DNA of 20,657 nucleotides, from positions 1 through 20,657 of the forward strand of contig JAPLUP010000610.1 in assembly GCA_026397575.1 (NCBI GenBank), read 5' to 3'. Below, piece by piece: positions 1 to 8,180 of the stretch (position 1 is its first letter; each line of letters opens with the position of its first letter). Under the pieces are notes generated by a model. The model searched no databases. It was not told the DNA's origin and was given only the letters and a program-made list of their open reading frames with translations. Position numbers and translations under genes: made by a program. This stretch comes from Candidatus Zixiibacteriota bacterium (lineage in GTDB: Bacteria; Zixibacteria; MSB-5A5; CAIYYT01).

Positions 1-722
1 GTCACCGCACCCAAGCGTGGGATACGCGCGAGCAATTGGGATCCGAGGGTAGGATGAGAATTGTACATTTTCTTTTCGTCTTCAGTTAACTCGTCGCCGG
101 AGAAGACCTTAGCCAGCGTATCAGAAGGAATTGACACACAACCGATCTGAGACAGGAGTGCGGCCAGTTCGAAGCGCCAAACGTTCTCTACGTCGAGTAG
201 TTTGGCAATCTGTCCGCAGTAGGTTTTGAGACGAGAAGCGCGGCTAAAGGCTAGCGGATTGGTGAGCGATAGAATATCTACCAACACTTGAACACTACCG
301 TAGAGCGTTTTCTCCAGGAGCTCTTTTTCAGCAGTCTTGTGGCGGTAAAGCTCCAGAGCCGAGTGCAAGGCCCATTCAAGCGTGTCTTTGTGGCAGGGCT
401 TTTCCAAGAACCGGAAAATATTGCCTTCGTTGACAGCGTGCATCGCCGTGCCGAGATCGGCGTTGCCGGTAAGCATTATGCGGACCGTGTGGGGGGCAAT
501 TGACTGAATTTTTGTCAAGAGTTGGATTCCGTTCATGTCCGGCATCTGCATGTCGGCAACGACGACGGCGAACGGCCCCTCTTGCTCTACCATACGCAGA
601 CCTTCCAGTCCACCCTCGGCGGTCACGATCTGAAATTTACCGTGAAGCTGCCGGGAAATTCCGGAGAGCAAATTAGGATCATCATCAACAAAGAGCACGC
701 GCTCGGGATTTTGGCTATTCAT
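1..722 (-). CDS. Response regulator, REC plus degenerate HD (RpfG-like) domain, 3' end outside window
   Basis: 240 complete residues are visible and the C-terminus lies beyond the left edge. Residues 8-125 form a receiver domain with the acidic pocket VDDD, phospho-acceptor D57 (VVADMQMPDMNG), T85 and K108 (LEKPC). Residues 140-240 resemble the HD/HD-GYP output domain of RpfG-type cyclic-di-GMP phosphodiesterases (LAALL..IG..SIP, then a later SHPTLGSQLL). At the place where the family has the metal-binding HD pair there is S191-Q192, and the following GK is G194-C195. The later His (H223) remains. Enzymatic activity is therefore doubtful and a binding or signalling role is more likely. The ATG at 722 is preceded by GGAG. 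The gene starts 23 bases after the REC-HDOD gene and is surely co-transcribed with it. The assignment as a REC-HD response regulator is firm; the function is inferred. Confidence 0.88.
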   Translation of the reverse strand, partial: MNSQNPERVLFVDDDPNLLSGISRQLHGKFQIVTAEGGLEGLRMVEQEGPFAVVVADMQMPDMNGIQLLTKIQSIAPHTVRIMLTGNADLGTAMHAVNEGNIFRFLEKPCHKDTLEWALHSALELYRHKTAEKELLEKTLYGSVQVLVDILSLTNPLAFSRASRLKTYCGQIAKLLDVENVWRFELAALLSQIGCVSIPSDTLAKVFSGDELTEDEKKMYNSHPTLGSQLLARIPRLGAV

Positions 723-745
723 ATCTATTCTCCAATCAAACTTTT

Positions 746-1936
746 TTACTCAATCACACATTTGTCGCGCAGTCCCGGCAGACGATCCGCCAAACCGAGT
801 TTCGAGATATAATCAATATCCAAATGACGATCAATGTTGTCGTTGTTGGCGATCTGATGCATGAAGGCATTAGCCAGATGAACGGCGGTTAGGGCACTGG
901 GATTAGGGTAGACGTGGTCAGCAGGATTGTGATGGAAGGCCACAGCTTCGACGATTGCAGTCGGCAACCCCCAGAGAGATAATAGGTGTGCACCAATATC
1001 CGCGTGGCTGACGCCGATGATCTCGATTTCGGCTCGATACAGCGCCAACCGCTTCTGTCGAGTTGCTTCGAGAACCTCTTGAAGCTCTTCGCGGAGATGA
1101 ATCAGGCAGACCAGTTGACCGATATCATGCATCATCCCCGCCATCAGGGCTTCATCCGCCTGTCTTTGATCGAGACCTATGGCTTTGGCGAGTATTTTGG
1201 CGGCAGTACCGACGGAGAGACTGTGCAGATATATGGAGTCAACACTCATGCCCAGCAGCGGTGGAACCTGCGACTGTTCGAAAATACCAACGGTAAGCAC
1301 GAGGGCGCGCACCGTATCGAGACCAAGGAGGTTTACGGCGCGTACGGTATCTTCCACGCGTGTAGGCAAACCAAAGAAAGCCGAATTGACTATTTGCAGG
1401 AGTTTGGCGGTCATGCCGATATCGCGGGAGATGATTTCGCCTATGCTTTTGACGGAGACTTCTTCGGACTGTAGTTCGGCAACCAATGCCTTGTACAGCA
1501 AGGGAGGAGTCGGGAGTGATTTGATGTGAGCAATACACCTCTGAAGGTGCGGATTCCCCAGCAGACTCTGCAACGCCACCGAGCGATTGATAGAGTTACG
1601 CAGTATCTCCGGATCACAGGGTTTGGCCAAGTATTGATGAGCGAAGCCGACCGATTGCATGATCAGTTCGCGATCGGAATGACCGGAAAGGATGAAGCGA
1701 ATGGTGCCCGGATAGTCGTCATATATCTTGTGCAGCAACTCGGCGCCGGTCATGCCGGGCATGCGCATGTCGGAGATCACTATGTCGCTTGGCTTCTGCC
1801 CCATCATATCCAGCGCTTCCTGACCGCCATTGGCAAAGAGCAGTTCATATTCGTCCCGCAACGGATGCATCATGCGGCGTAGACCGCTCAGAACATTAGG
1901 ATCATCATCCACGAACAGGATGCTGGCTTTCTGCAT
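746..1936 (-). CDS. Response regulator with HDOD output domain
   Basis: 396 residues. The receiver domain (about 4-122) has D10-D12, phospho-acceptor D56 in ISDMRMPG, S84 and K105 (LAKPC). An HDOD domain (about 136-340) follows, with LPTPP, ISRDIGMTAKLLQIVNSAFFGLP, GMMHDIGQLV (H270-D271) and AFHHNP. HDOD proteins are HD-superfamily members that usually lack demonstrated phosphohydrolase activity and act in signalling; the output here is unknown. The start is well supported by AAGGAGGT five bases before the ATG. The first 32 bases overlap the end of the giant kinase gene, which suggests translational coupling and makes that kinase the likely phosphodonor. The protein is soluble and cytoplasmic. 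Confidence 0.93.
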   Translation of the reverse strand: MQKASILFVDDDPNVLSGLRRMMHPLRDEYELLFANGGQEALDMMGQKPSDIVISDMRMPGMTGAELLHKIYDDYPGTIRFILSGHSDRELIMQSVGFAHQYLAKPCDPEILRNSINRSVALQSLLGNPHLQRCIAHIKSLPTPPLLYKALVAELQSEEVSVKSIGEIISRDIGMTAKLLQIVNSAFFGLPTRVEDTVRAVNLLGLDTVRALVLTVGIFEQSQVPPLLGMSVDSIYLHSLSVGTAAKILAKAIGLDQRQADEALMAGMMHDIGQLVCLIHLREELQEVLEATRQKRLALYRAEIEIIGVSHADIGAHLLSLWGLPTAIVEAVAFHHNPADHVYPNPSALTAVHLANAFMHQIANNDNIDRHLDIDYISKLGLADRLPGLRDKCVIE

Positions 1937-4900
1937 GCTCGACCTCCTTCTTAGTTATCGGCAGACGGATATAGAATGTCGTGCCCTTCCCAATCTCGCT
2001 GTCGAAAGTTATCGCTCCCTTGTGTTTTTCCACGACGATGGAGCGCGCGATTGACAGACCCTGCCCGGTACCCTTGCCTACTTCCTTGGTCGTGAAGAAG
2101 TGGTCGAAGATGCGATCGCGAATGCCTTCCGGAATGCCGCTGCCGGTATCAGAGATCGAAACCACAACGTCATCGCCATCTCGACGGGTCGCGACCGTGA
2201 TGGTTCCCCTGCCCTGCCCTTCAGCGCTCACGACGTCGCCGATAGCATGTGCGGCATTGACCAACAGATTCAGAAACACCTGATTGAGATCGTTGCGGAA
2301 ACATTCGATGGCCGGCAAATCGGGCGCGAGGTCTTTGGCGACATCGGCTACGTACTTGAGTTCGTTTCGCGCCACCGTTAGCGTGGTATCAAGCATCTGG
2401 TTGATATCGGCCAGCACCATTTCGCGCTCATCGGGATGAGAGAAATCCTTCATAGCGCGCACGATAGTGGAAACGCGGCTAATTCCTTCCAAGCTCTGTT
2501 CCACTGCCAAGGGGATTTCGGTCTTGAGGTAATCGACATCAACCTGCTTGTCCAAATCGCGCAGTTGTTGAAGCTCTTTATGCTCATCCAGCAGGGGCGC
2601 CATTTTTTCGCGATATTCGCGGTGATGTTCCAGCACGTTCATCAGTCCTGAGAATGAATCCGCCAAGAAACGGATGTTATCGCCAACGAACTGAATCGGC
2701 GTATTGATTTCATGGGCAATGCCCGCCGCTAATGAGCCGACCGCTTCCAGTTTCTGCGCTTGCCGCAGTTGCGTTTCCAAGTCCAGACGCTGCGTGACAT
2801 TATGCATGTGACAAGCCACACCGGTGCCAACCGCCCAGACGCTAATGCTGAACATCACCCTGTCTTCATTGCGCAAGAAGTGCACATGTTCAATGATAGC
2901 GGGTTTACCCTTGTCGTGTACTTGCTTGAACAAGTCATGCAGATTGTAGTCCTTTTGGCCAGCGAGCAGTTCCTGAACACTGCGGCCGAGCATGGCTTGA
3001 CGCTCTTTGCCAAACATCATCAACGCCGCCGGATTGGCCTCCGAGCAGACAAATTCCTGAGTGCTGCCATCGGCAGCCAAACGCACATCCCACAACATCA
3101 GTCCGTCAACCATACCGTCGATACTGAGTCGCAGGCGCATATCAGCCCAGTGAGCGTTAATCTCCCGTTTGCGCTCTTCGGTGACATCGCGAATGAAAAG
3201 CACAAAATTGGTGATCTCGCCCGTCTGAGAACGGATAGGGGAAATGCTTTGATCTATGAGTCGGTAATCGCTGTTGGTGGTTTCAAAAGCGATTGTTTCC
3301 GTGCATGACTCGCCCGCGTTCAGCTTTTCCCAGGGCATAGAGTAAATCTTGTTGGCGGATAGCTGTCGCGCCAGCGCCTCGTAGTAGTGGCCTACCGCTT
3401 GATTTAATCCCACGCCGCTGACCGCTTCGAAAGCATGATTGACATACATGATGCTTCCGTCAGCATTCAAGATTGCGATCGACTCGGGAACTTCATCGAT
3501 GACGGAAATGAGCCGGAAGCGCTCCTCTTCCACTCGTTTCTGTTCGGTGATGTCTTCCTCAAGCCCGATGTAGTGCGTAGTTTTGCCGGCGGAGTCTTTG
3601 ATGGCAAAGATGTTGGCCCGTTCCCAGAAAAGCTCTCCGTTCTTCTTCCGATTCCGAAGCTCACCCTTCCAAGTAAGGCCAGCGCCAATTGCCGACCACA
3701 TCTGATCGTAGGTTTCTTTCGGCGTCAGATCGCTCTTAAGGATGCGCGGGTTTTGACCGATTGCCTCGGCACTGGTGTAGCCGGTGAGTTCGCAGAACTT
3801 GGGATTGACGTATTCGATATTTCCGTAGACGTCAGTAATGACGACCGATGTGGGGCTCTGCTCGACAGCCTGCGAAAGCTTGCGGAGTTCATCTTCAGCA
3901 TGTTTGCGTTCAGTGATATCACGAAAAACGCCAAAGCTGCTCGCGAACCTACCGTTTTCATCAAATTGTGGCGTGGCCGTAATGAGAAGAGACCGTCGTT
4001 GGCCATCGGCGCGGGTGATCTCAAACTCGTAGCTGGAGCCAACGCCGCTCGCTCTTTCAGCCGTCTCGGCCTGAATCATTGTCATCGCGTCCTGATTGAC
4101 GAAGTCGAGAACCGATCGGCCGACTAAAGTACCCGGTTCAACACCAAAAATTCGCTCAGCGGCCGGATTGGCGAATACAAAGCGCTCCTCTGGATTAACG
4201 ATGCCGACACCCTCGCCTTGATTCTTGACGAGAGTACGGAAGCGCTCCTCGCTCTCCCGCAATTCCACTTCGGCGCGCTTGCGCTCGGTGATGTCGCGGA
4301 CGACCGCCTGGACAACCGGTTTGCCGTCCAGTTCCATTGCATTTAGCAGCACATCGACGTAAAAAGGCTCGCCGGTGTCGACTCTTTTGTGCAACCACTC
4401 GAAGCGGTTACTGCCCTTTTCCATTGCCGTGGCGGTCCGCTGATTAGCCAGCGTAAAGGAGTCCGTGCCGCAAGGCTGCTCCGATGGCGACACATCGACG
4501 GGGTGTTTCGTGCAAAACTCATCGCGGGTCGCGCAACCGAAGATCGCCAGAGTCGCCTTGTTGCAGTCGAAAAAGCCTTTCTCGTCCAGCAGCATCACCG
4601 CGTCGCTGGTCGAATCGTATAGCATGCGGAACTTCGTCTCCGAACGGCGGAGCGAATCTCCGACCAACTTGCGCCGGGTGATGTCTCGTACTATGCCAAT
4701 TGCATACTGCCGATTTGACAAGATTGAGCTGGACAAGGAGAGTTCGACGGGCACCTCGACGCCGTCCTTGCGTACCGCCTGCAATTCCAGGGTTTTGCCA
4801 ACCACGTTGCCCAGACCAGTCTTCTGCCAGTGAGGGAACGCCGCACGATATTCGGCAAGGTAGCGAGCAGGTGCAACCACCTCATGGAAATTACGACCCA

Positions 4901-6737
4901 TGATTTCGTCGGCTGAGTAGCCGATCAGTTGCTCGGCTGCCGGATTCCAGAAACAGACATTGCCATCAACGTCCAGCATGATTATGCCATCCTTGGCGGA
5001 GCCGGTTATTGCGCTGAGGCGTTCTTTCGATTCCCGCAGTTTCTCATCCGCCTCACACTTCTCGCGGTAGAATTGCATTCGCCTCTGCCGCCAAATCAGC
5101 CCAATGGTCACGCCCGCGCCCAGGAGCAGGATGACGACAAACCCGAGCATTGCCCTCATCCGACTCCTCACTGGCATGTACACTTCCGAGATGTCCATAT
5201 GGGCAACCAGGAACCACGGCGTATCGTGGACAGAGCGTAGCGCGGCAATCTCCGGTACGCCTTGGTAATCCACTCCTTCCATGATCCCTTCCTGTCCGAG
5301 CGCTGCCTTCAAAACAGGGAAGTCATTTCTCTCATTCATCGAAAAGCGTAGCCTAAGAGCGGTGTTCGTTCGGGACCTCAACTCGTTCAAGCAAAGCACG
5401 TCGTTCCCATCCCTGCGACCAATCATAACTTCGCCGGTCTGGCTGGGTACGGGCCACTTATTGATACTCGGATAGAGCTTTTTCTCGGGGTCAATGCAAA
5501 AGGCAAGTACGCCAACACTCCGATTGTCTTGCTTGGCAAGAATAGGAACAAGGATGGCCAGATATATGCGTTGGTCATACTCACAAAGGTAGAAATCCAC
5601 AAAGCGTTTCTGCCTCGACTGCATGACTTCTAGAGCTGCCTGTACTATCGGAGGATCGACCGGTTCATCCTTGGCAGGAACAGACATCCGTTCCCTACAG
5701 CGAGCATCCAGCAGAATGACCCGGTCACATTCCGCATATAGTGAAACTCTACTTAGCCACGTCTGAAGCTGTGCTTGCGCATCCATGTCTTCAGGTTCGT
5801 CGAAATATTGACACACTAATGCGGCAAAACCGGCGTTTCTTTCAAAGATGGAAGCAGCTCCCATACGTTCCTGTCTCCAATTTGCCAGCTCAGCCACTTT
5901 CATATCCGCGATGGCGGAAAGCTGGTTCTCCATCTGAGCACGGTAATTCCGCTCGTAGCCCCGCATGTAGAGGAAACCACCTATGATGATGCCTATTGCC
6001 AGCAGGAGGAATGCCAGGATGAAGACATGCGTTGTTCGTCTGCTCACAGTTTCCGGAAGATTGTCGAGCGGCCACGTTTTTTGGCCCAAAGGCACTATAA
6101 TCGCTGTCCCGAGCATCAGGAACGCCAGGGATGTTGGCAGCGCGGGCGGAATGATTCCGGTGTGGTGAAACAAAGCTGTTCCAATTAGAGAGGCCAAGAG
6201 AAGAGCGGTGTCAGTCAATAGCACAAAGGAAGCAAAACCAAAAGCCATGGCGGTCCACCATCGGCGCCCGGGCGATGACAATAAAAACGCCAGGAACGAG
6301 AAGCCGATGACCGCAAACCAGAGAGCCGTCAGGGGAGACATGTGCCCGATTGGCACCCCGTCTACCGTTCCAATGATTTTCATGCCGAGGTGTTCAAATG
6401 CCGGGCGAATACCCAGTGATGACAGCAGCAACAGCAGCAGGGATACAACCGTAATCGACCAACCGAGTGCGATCCACATCCGGTGTGCTCTAGGATGCGC
6501 TGGCATGCGCGTGTGGAAAAAGATCATCGTTCCATAGAACAGAAAGAGCAGGGCCGTGCTGGGGGCCATCGGAATCTCGTCCGCGGCAAATGTGGTGAGG
6601 AGACTAAGTCCCGCAATCCATCCAAAAATCGCCATAAGTCCGAATCCAGGCGCCAGAAGAGCCAATATCTGGCGGAGAACATGCGGGGTAAACCGTTCTC
6701 TGAAGAGATGGGAATTACGATCCGATTGTTCCTGCAT
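1905..6737 (-). CDS. Membrane multi-PAS sensor histidine kinase (8 predicted TM, Cache-like, 6 PAS)
   Basis: About 1610 residues. Numbers below count from the longer in-frame start at 6752. Seven hydrophobic segments lie at about 31-56, 63-80, 93-113, 141-159, 166-194, 203-222 and 242-263. A periplasmic Cache-like region (about 264-530) and an eighth span (534-554) follow. Six PAS repeats come next, starting near 574, 704, 832, 956, 1077 and 1203; several end in the typical DITE(R/Q)K linker. The DHp helix carries the H-box AAGIAHEINTP (H1347). The ATPase domain has the N-box NLLVNAAHAI, DTGSGI, and FFTTK..GKGTGQGLS. There is no receiver domain. I prefer the ATG at 6737 because GGGGGAG sits 6 bases upstream. 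The ATG at 6752 would use those same bases as its codons and lies about 5 bases from the predicted sigma54 transcription start; an ATG at 6740 is also possible. The ligand cannot be told. Its likely targets are the REC-HDOD and REC-HD proteins encoded next. Confidence 0.93.
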   Translation of the reverse strand: MQEQSDRNSHLFRERFTPHVLRQILALLAPGFGLMAIFGWIAGLSLLTTFAADEIPMAPSTALLFLFYGTMIFFHTRMPAHPRAHRMWIALGWSITVVSLLLLLLSSLGIRPAFEHLGMKIIGTVDGVPIGHMSPLTALWFAVIGFSFLAFLLSSPGRRWWTAMAFGFASFVLLTDTALLLASLIGTALFHHTGIIPPALPTSLAFLMLGTAIIVPLGQKTWPLDNLPETVSRRTTHVFILAFLLLAIGIIIGGFLYMRGYERNYRAQMENQLSAIADMKVAELANWRQERMGAASIFERNAGFAALVCQYFDEPEDMDAQAQLQTWLSRVSLYAECDRVILLDARCRERMSVPAKDEPVDPPIVQAALEVMQSRQKRFVDFYLCEYDQRIYLAILVPILAKQDNRSVGVLAFCIDPEKKLYPSINKWPVPSQTGEVMIGRRDGNDVLCLNELRSRTNTALRLRFSMNERNDFPVLKAALGQEGIMEGVDYQGVPEIAALRSVHDTPWFLVAHMDISEVYMPVRSRMRAMLGFVVILLLGAGVTIGLIWRQRRMQFYREKCEADEKLRESKERLSAITGSAKDGIIMLDVDGNVCFWNPAAEQLIGYSADEIMGRNFHEVVAPARYLAEYRAAFPHWQKTGLGNVVGKTLELQAVRKDGVEVPVELSLSSSILSNRQYAIGIVRDITRRKLVGDSLRRSETKFRMLYDSTSDAVMLLDEKGFFDCNKATLAIFGCATRDEFCTKHPVDVSPSEQPCGTDSFTLANQRTATAMEKGSNRFEWLHKRVDTGEPFYVDVLLNAMELDGKPVVQAVVRDITERKRAEVELRESEERFRTLVKNQGEGVGIVNPEERFVFANPAAERIFGVEPGTLVGRSVLDFVNQDAMTMIQAETAERASGVGSSYEFEITRADGQRRSLLITATPQFDENGRFASSFGVFRDITERKHAEDELRKLSQAVEQSPTSVVITDVYGNIEYVNPKFCELTGYTSAEAIGQNPRILKSDLTPKETYDQMWSAIGAGLTWKGELRNRKKNGELFWERANIFAIKDSAGKTTHYIGLEEDITEQKRVEEERFRLISVIDEVPESIAILNADGSIMYVNHAFEAVSGVGLNQAVGHYYEALARQLSANKIYSMPWEKLNAGESCTETIAFETTNSDYRLIDQSISPIRSQTGEITNFVLFIRDVTEERKREINAHWADMRLRLSIDGMVDGLMLWDVRLAADGSTQEFVCSEANPAALMMFGKERQAMLGRSVQELLAGQKDYNLHDLFKQVHDKGKPAIIEHVHFLRNEDRVMFSISVWAVGTGVACHMHNVTQRLDLETQLRQAQKLEAVGSLAAGIAHEINTPIQFVGDNIRFLADSFSGLMNVLEHHREYREKMAPLLDEHKELQQLRDLDKQVDVDYLKTEIPLAVEQSLEGISRVSTIVRAMKDFSHPDEREMVLADINQMLDTTLTVARNELKYVADVAKDLAPDLPAIECFRNDLNQVFLNLLVNAAHAIGDVVSAEGQGRGTITVATRRDGDDVVVSISDTGSGIPEGIRDRIFDHFFTTKEVGKGTGQGLSIARSIVVEKHKGAITFDSEIGKGTTFYIRLPITKKEVEHAESQHPVRG

Positions 6738-6766
6738 CATGTTCTCCCCCATTACACGATTGTTAT

Positions 6767-6782
6767 TGCTTCAAATCGGCCA
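6767..6782 (-). promoter_or_regulatory. Candidate sigma54 (-24/-12) promoter for the multi-PAS kinase
   Basis: Read on the minus strand the site is TGGCCGATTTGAAGCA. It has the TGGC (-24) and GCA (-12) elements at exactly the spacing of the sigma54 consensus TGGCACG-N4-TTGCW. The inner bases match less well. It lies in the short gap between the NtrC-family activator gene and the kinase gene. The predicted transcription start, near 6757, leaves about 20 bases to the preferred ATG with its ribosome-binding site inside. This is a pattern match only. Confidence 0.45.
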
Positions 6783-6815
6783 CATTGCACATTGAGCTTG
6801 GTCTGCCGATGGTAG

Positions 6816-8180
6816 TTATTCTTTGGCAATGCTATACTTTTTCACTTTCCGCCAGAGGGTAGTGCGCCCAATCCCCAGCTTACCGGCGGTGACTGAGTAG
6901 TTCCATCTGTTCTCTTTAAGACTCTTGAGAATGTGTTCTCGCTGCATATCGACCAGCGAGACGTTACTGAGGACTGCGCCTTGTCTGTCGCCGCTCGTCG
7001 GTTCGATCTTGGGCATCGGCCTCATTAGGAATAGATTGTCGACGTCAATCACTTCGGCGTTTGACAACGCCACGGCGCGTTTGACGGTATTTTCCAGTTC
7101 GCGGACGTTCCCCGGCCATTCGTGATTGATCAGCTTGTCACAGGCGCTTTCGGTCAGACGCTTGACTGGTTTGTCGAAATGCTTGCAGTATTTGTGCAGA
7201 AAGTGATTGGCCAAAGGAATGATATCCTCGCGACGTTGCGAGAGCGCGGGGAGATTGATAGAAATCACATTGAGACGATAGTAGAGATCTTCGCGGAATT
7301 TACCCTGCGACACCAGCGACTCCAAGCTCTTGTTGGTGGCGGCGATCACGCGCACGTTGGTTTTGCAGGTCTGGTTGGAGCCGACGGGTCGGATTTCTTC
7401 TTCCTGCAGAACTCGCAGTAACTTGGCTTGCAGGGCTGGTGAAGTGTCGCCGACTTCATCGAGGAGTACGGTTCCACCGTTGGCTTCCTCGAAGAGACCC
7501 TTCTTGTTGGAAGTGGCCGAAGTAAACGCGCCTTTGACGTGCCCGAATAGCTCTGATTCGAGCAGCAGGTCAGGCATGGCCGAGCAATTGATGGCGACGA
7601 ACTTCGCTTCGCGACGCGAGGAGTTGTTGTGGATCGCCTTGGCAAAAAGCTCTTTGCCGGTACCAGATTCGCCCCAGATCAGGACGTTGATGTCCTGCGG
7701 CGCGACTTGCTTGACGACATCGATGATTTTCCTGACAGCCGGTGAGTTGCCGATGATGTTGTCGAAGCTGTAGTTCTCAGCAAATGCCCTGCGCAAGTGC
7801 TTCAGCTCACTTTTCATCTTCTTCTGGTTGAGTGCCTTTTCCACGACCATCAACAGTTCCGCATCCTCAAACGATTTGGTCAGATAGTCCGCAGCGCCGC
7901 GTCTGATCGCCTCAACGGCTGTGTCGATCGAGCCATAGCCGGTGATCATAATAACTTCCGTATCCGGTGCAACGGTCTTGACAGTCTCGATGACGTCGAG
8001 TCCCGACTCGTCGGATACTCGCAAATCGGTAATGACCAAATCGAACATCCGTTGCTCCAGGATCGCCTTGGCGGCGGTAGCAGTATGGGCCACATCGACG
8101 ATGTTGCCGTTGTGGGTGAGCAGTGTCTTAAGCGCAACTGCGAGATTCTGATCATCATCGACGACTAATATGGAGGACAT
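6816..8180 (-). CDS. NtrC-family sigma54-dependent response regulator
   Basis: 454 residues in three domains. The receiver domain (about 3-120) has D8-D10, phospho-acceptor D52 (ITDLRVSD) and K102, followed by Ser where Pro is usual. The AAA+ sigma54-activation domain (about 140-370) has Walker A GESGTGKE (170-177), Walker B GGTVLLDEVG (D241-E242), arginine-finger region FREDLYYRLNV and WPGNVREL. The sigma54-contacting loop reads GAFTSA (217-222) instead of the usual GAFTGA. A Fis-type helix-turn-helix (about 427-449, AGKLGIGRTTLWRKVKKY) closes the protein. It should bind enhancer sites and remodel sigma54 holoenzyme when phosphorylated. The ATG at 8180 has AAAGGG 7 bases upstream, inside the end of the upstream histidine kinase gene. 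The 16-base overlap marks the two as a coupled kinase-regulator pair. A candidate sigma54 promoter lies just downstream. Confidence 0.95.
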   Translation of the reverse strand: MSSILVVDDDQNLAVALKTLLTHNGNIVDVAHTATAAKAILEQRMFDLVITDLRVSDESGLDVIETVKTVAPDTEVIMITGYGSIDTAVEAIRRGAADYLTKSFEDAELLMVVEKALNQKKMKSELKHLRRAFAENYSFDNIIGNSPAVRKIIDVVKQVAPQDINVLIWGESGTGKELFAKAIHNNSSRREAKFVAINCSAMPDLLLESELFGHVKGAFTSATSNKKGLFEEANGGTVLLDEVGDTSPALQAKLLRVLQEEEIRPVGSNQTCKTNVRVIAATNKSLESLVSQGKFREDLYYRLNVISINLPALSQRREDIIPLANHFLHKYCKHFDKPVKRLTESACDKLINHEWPGNVRELENTVKRAVALSNAEVIDVDNLFLMRPMPKIEPTSGDRQGAVLSNVSLVDMQREHILKSLKENRWNYSVTAGKLGIGRTTLWRKVKKYSIAKE

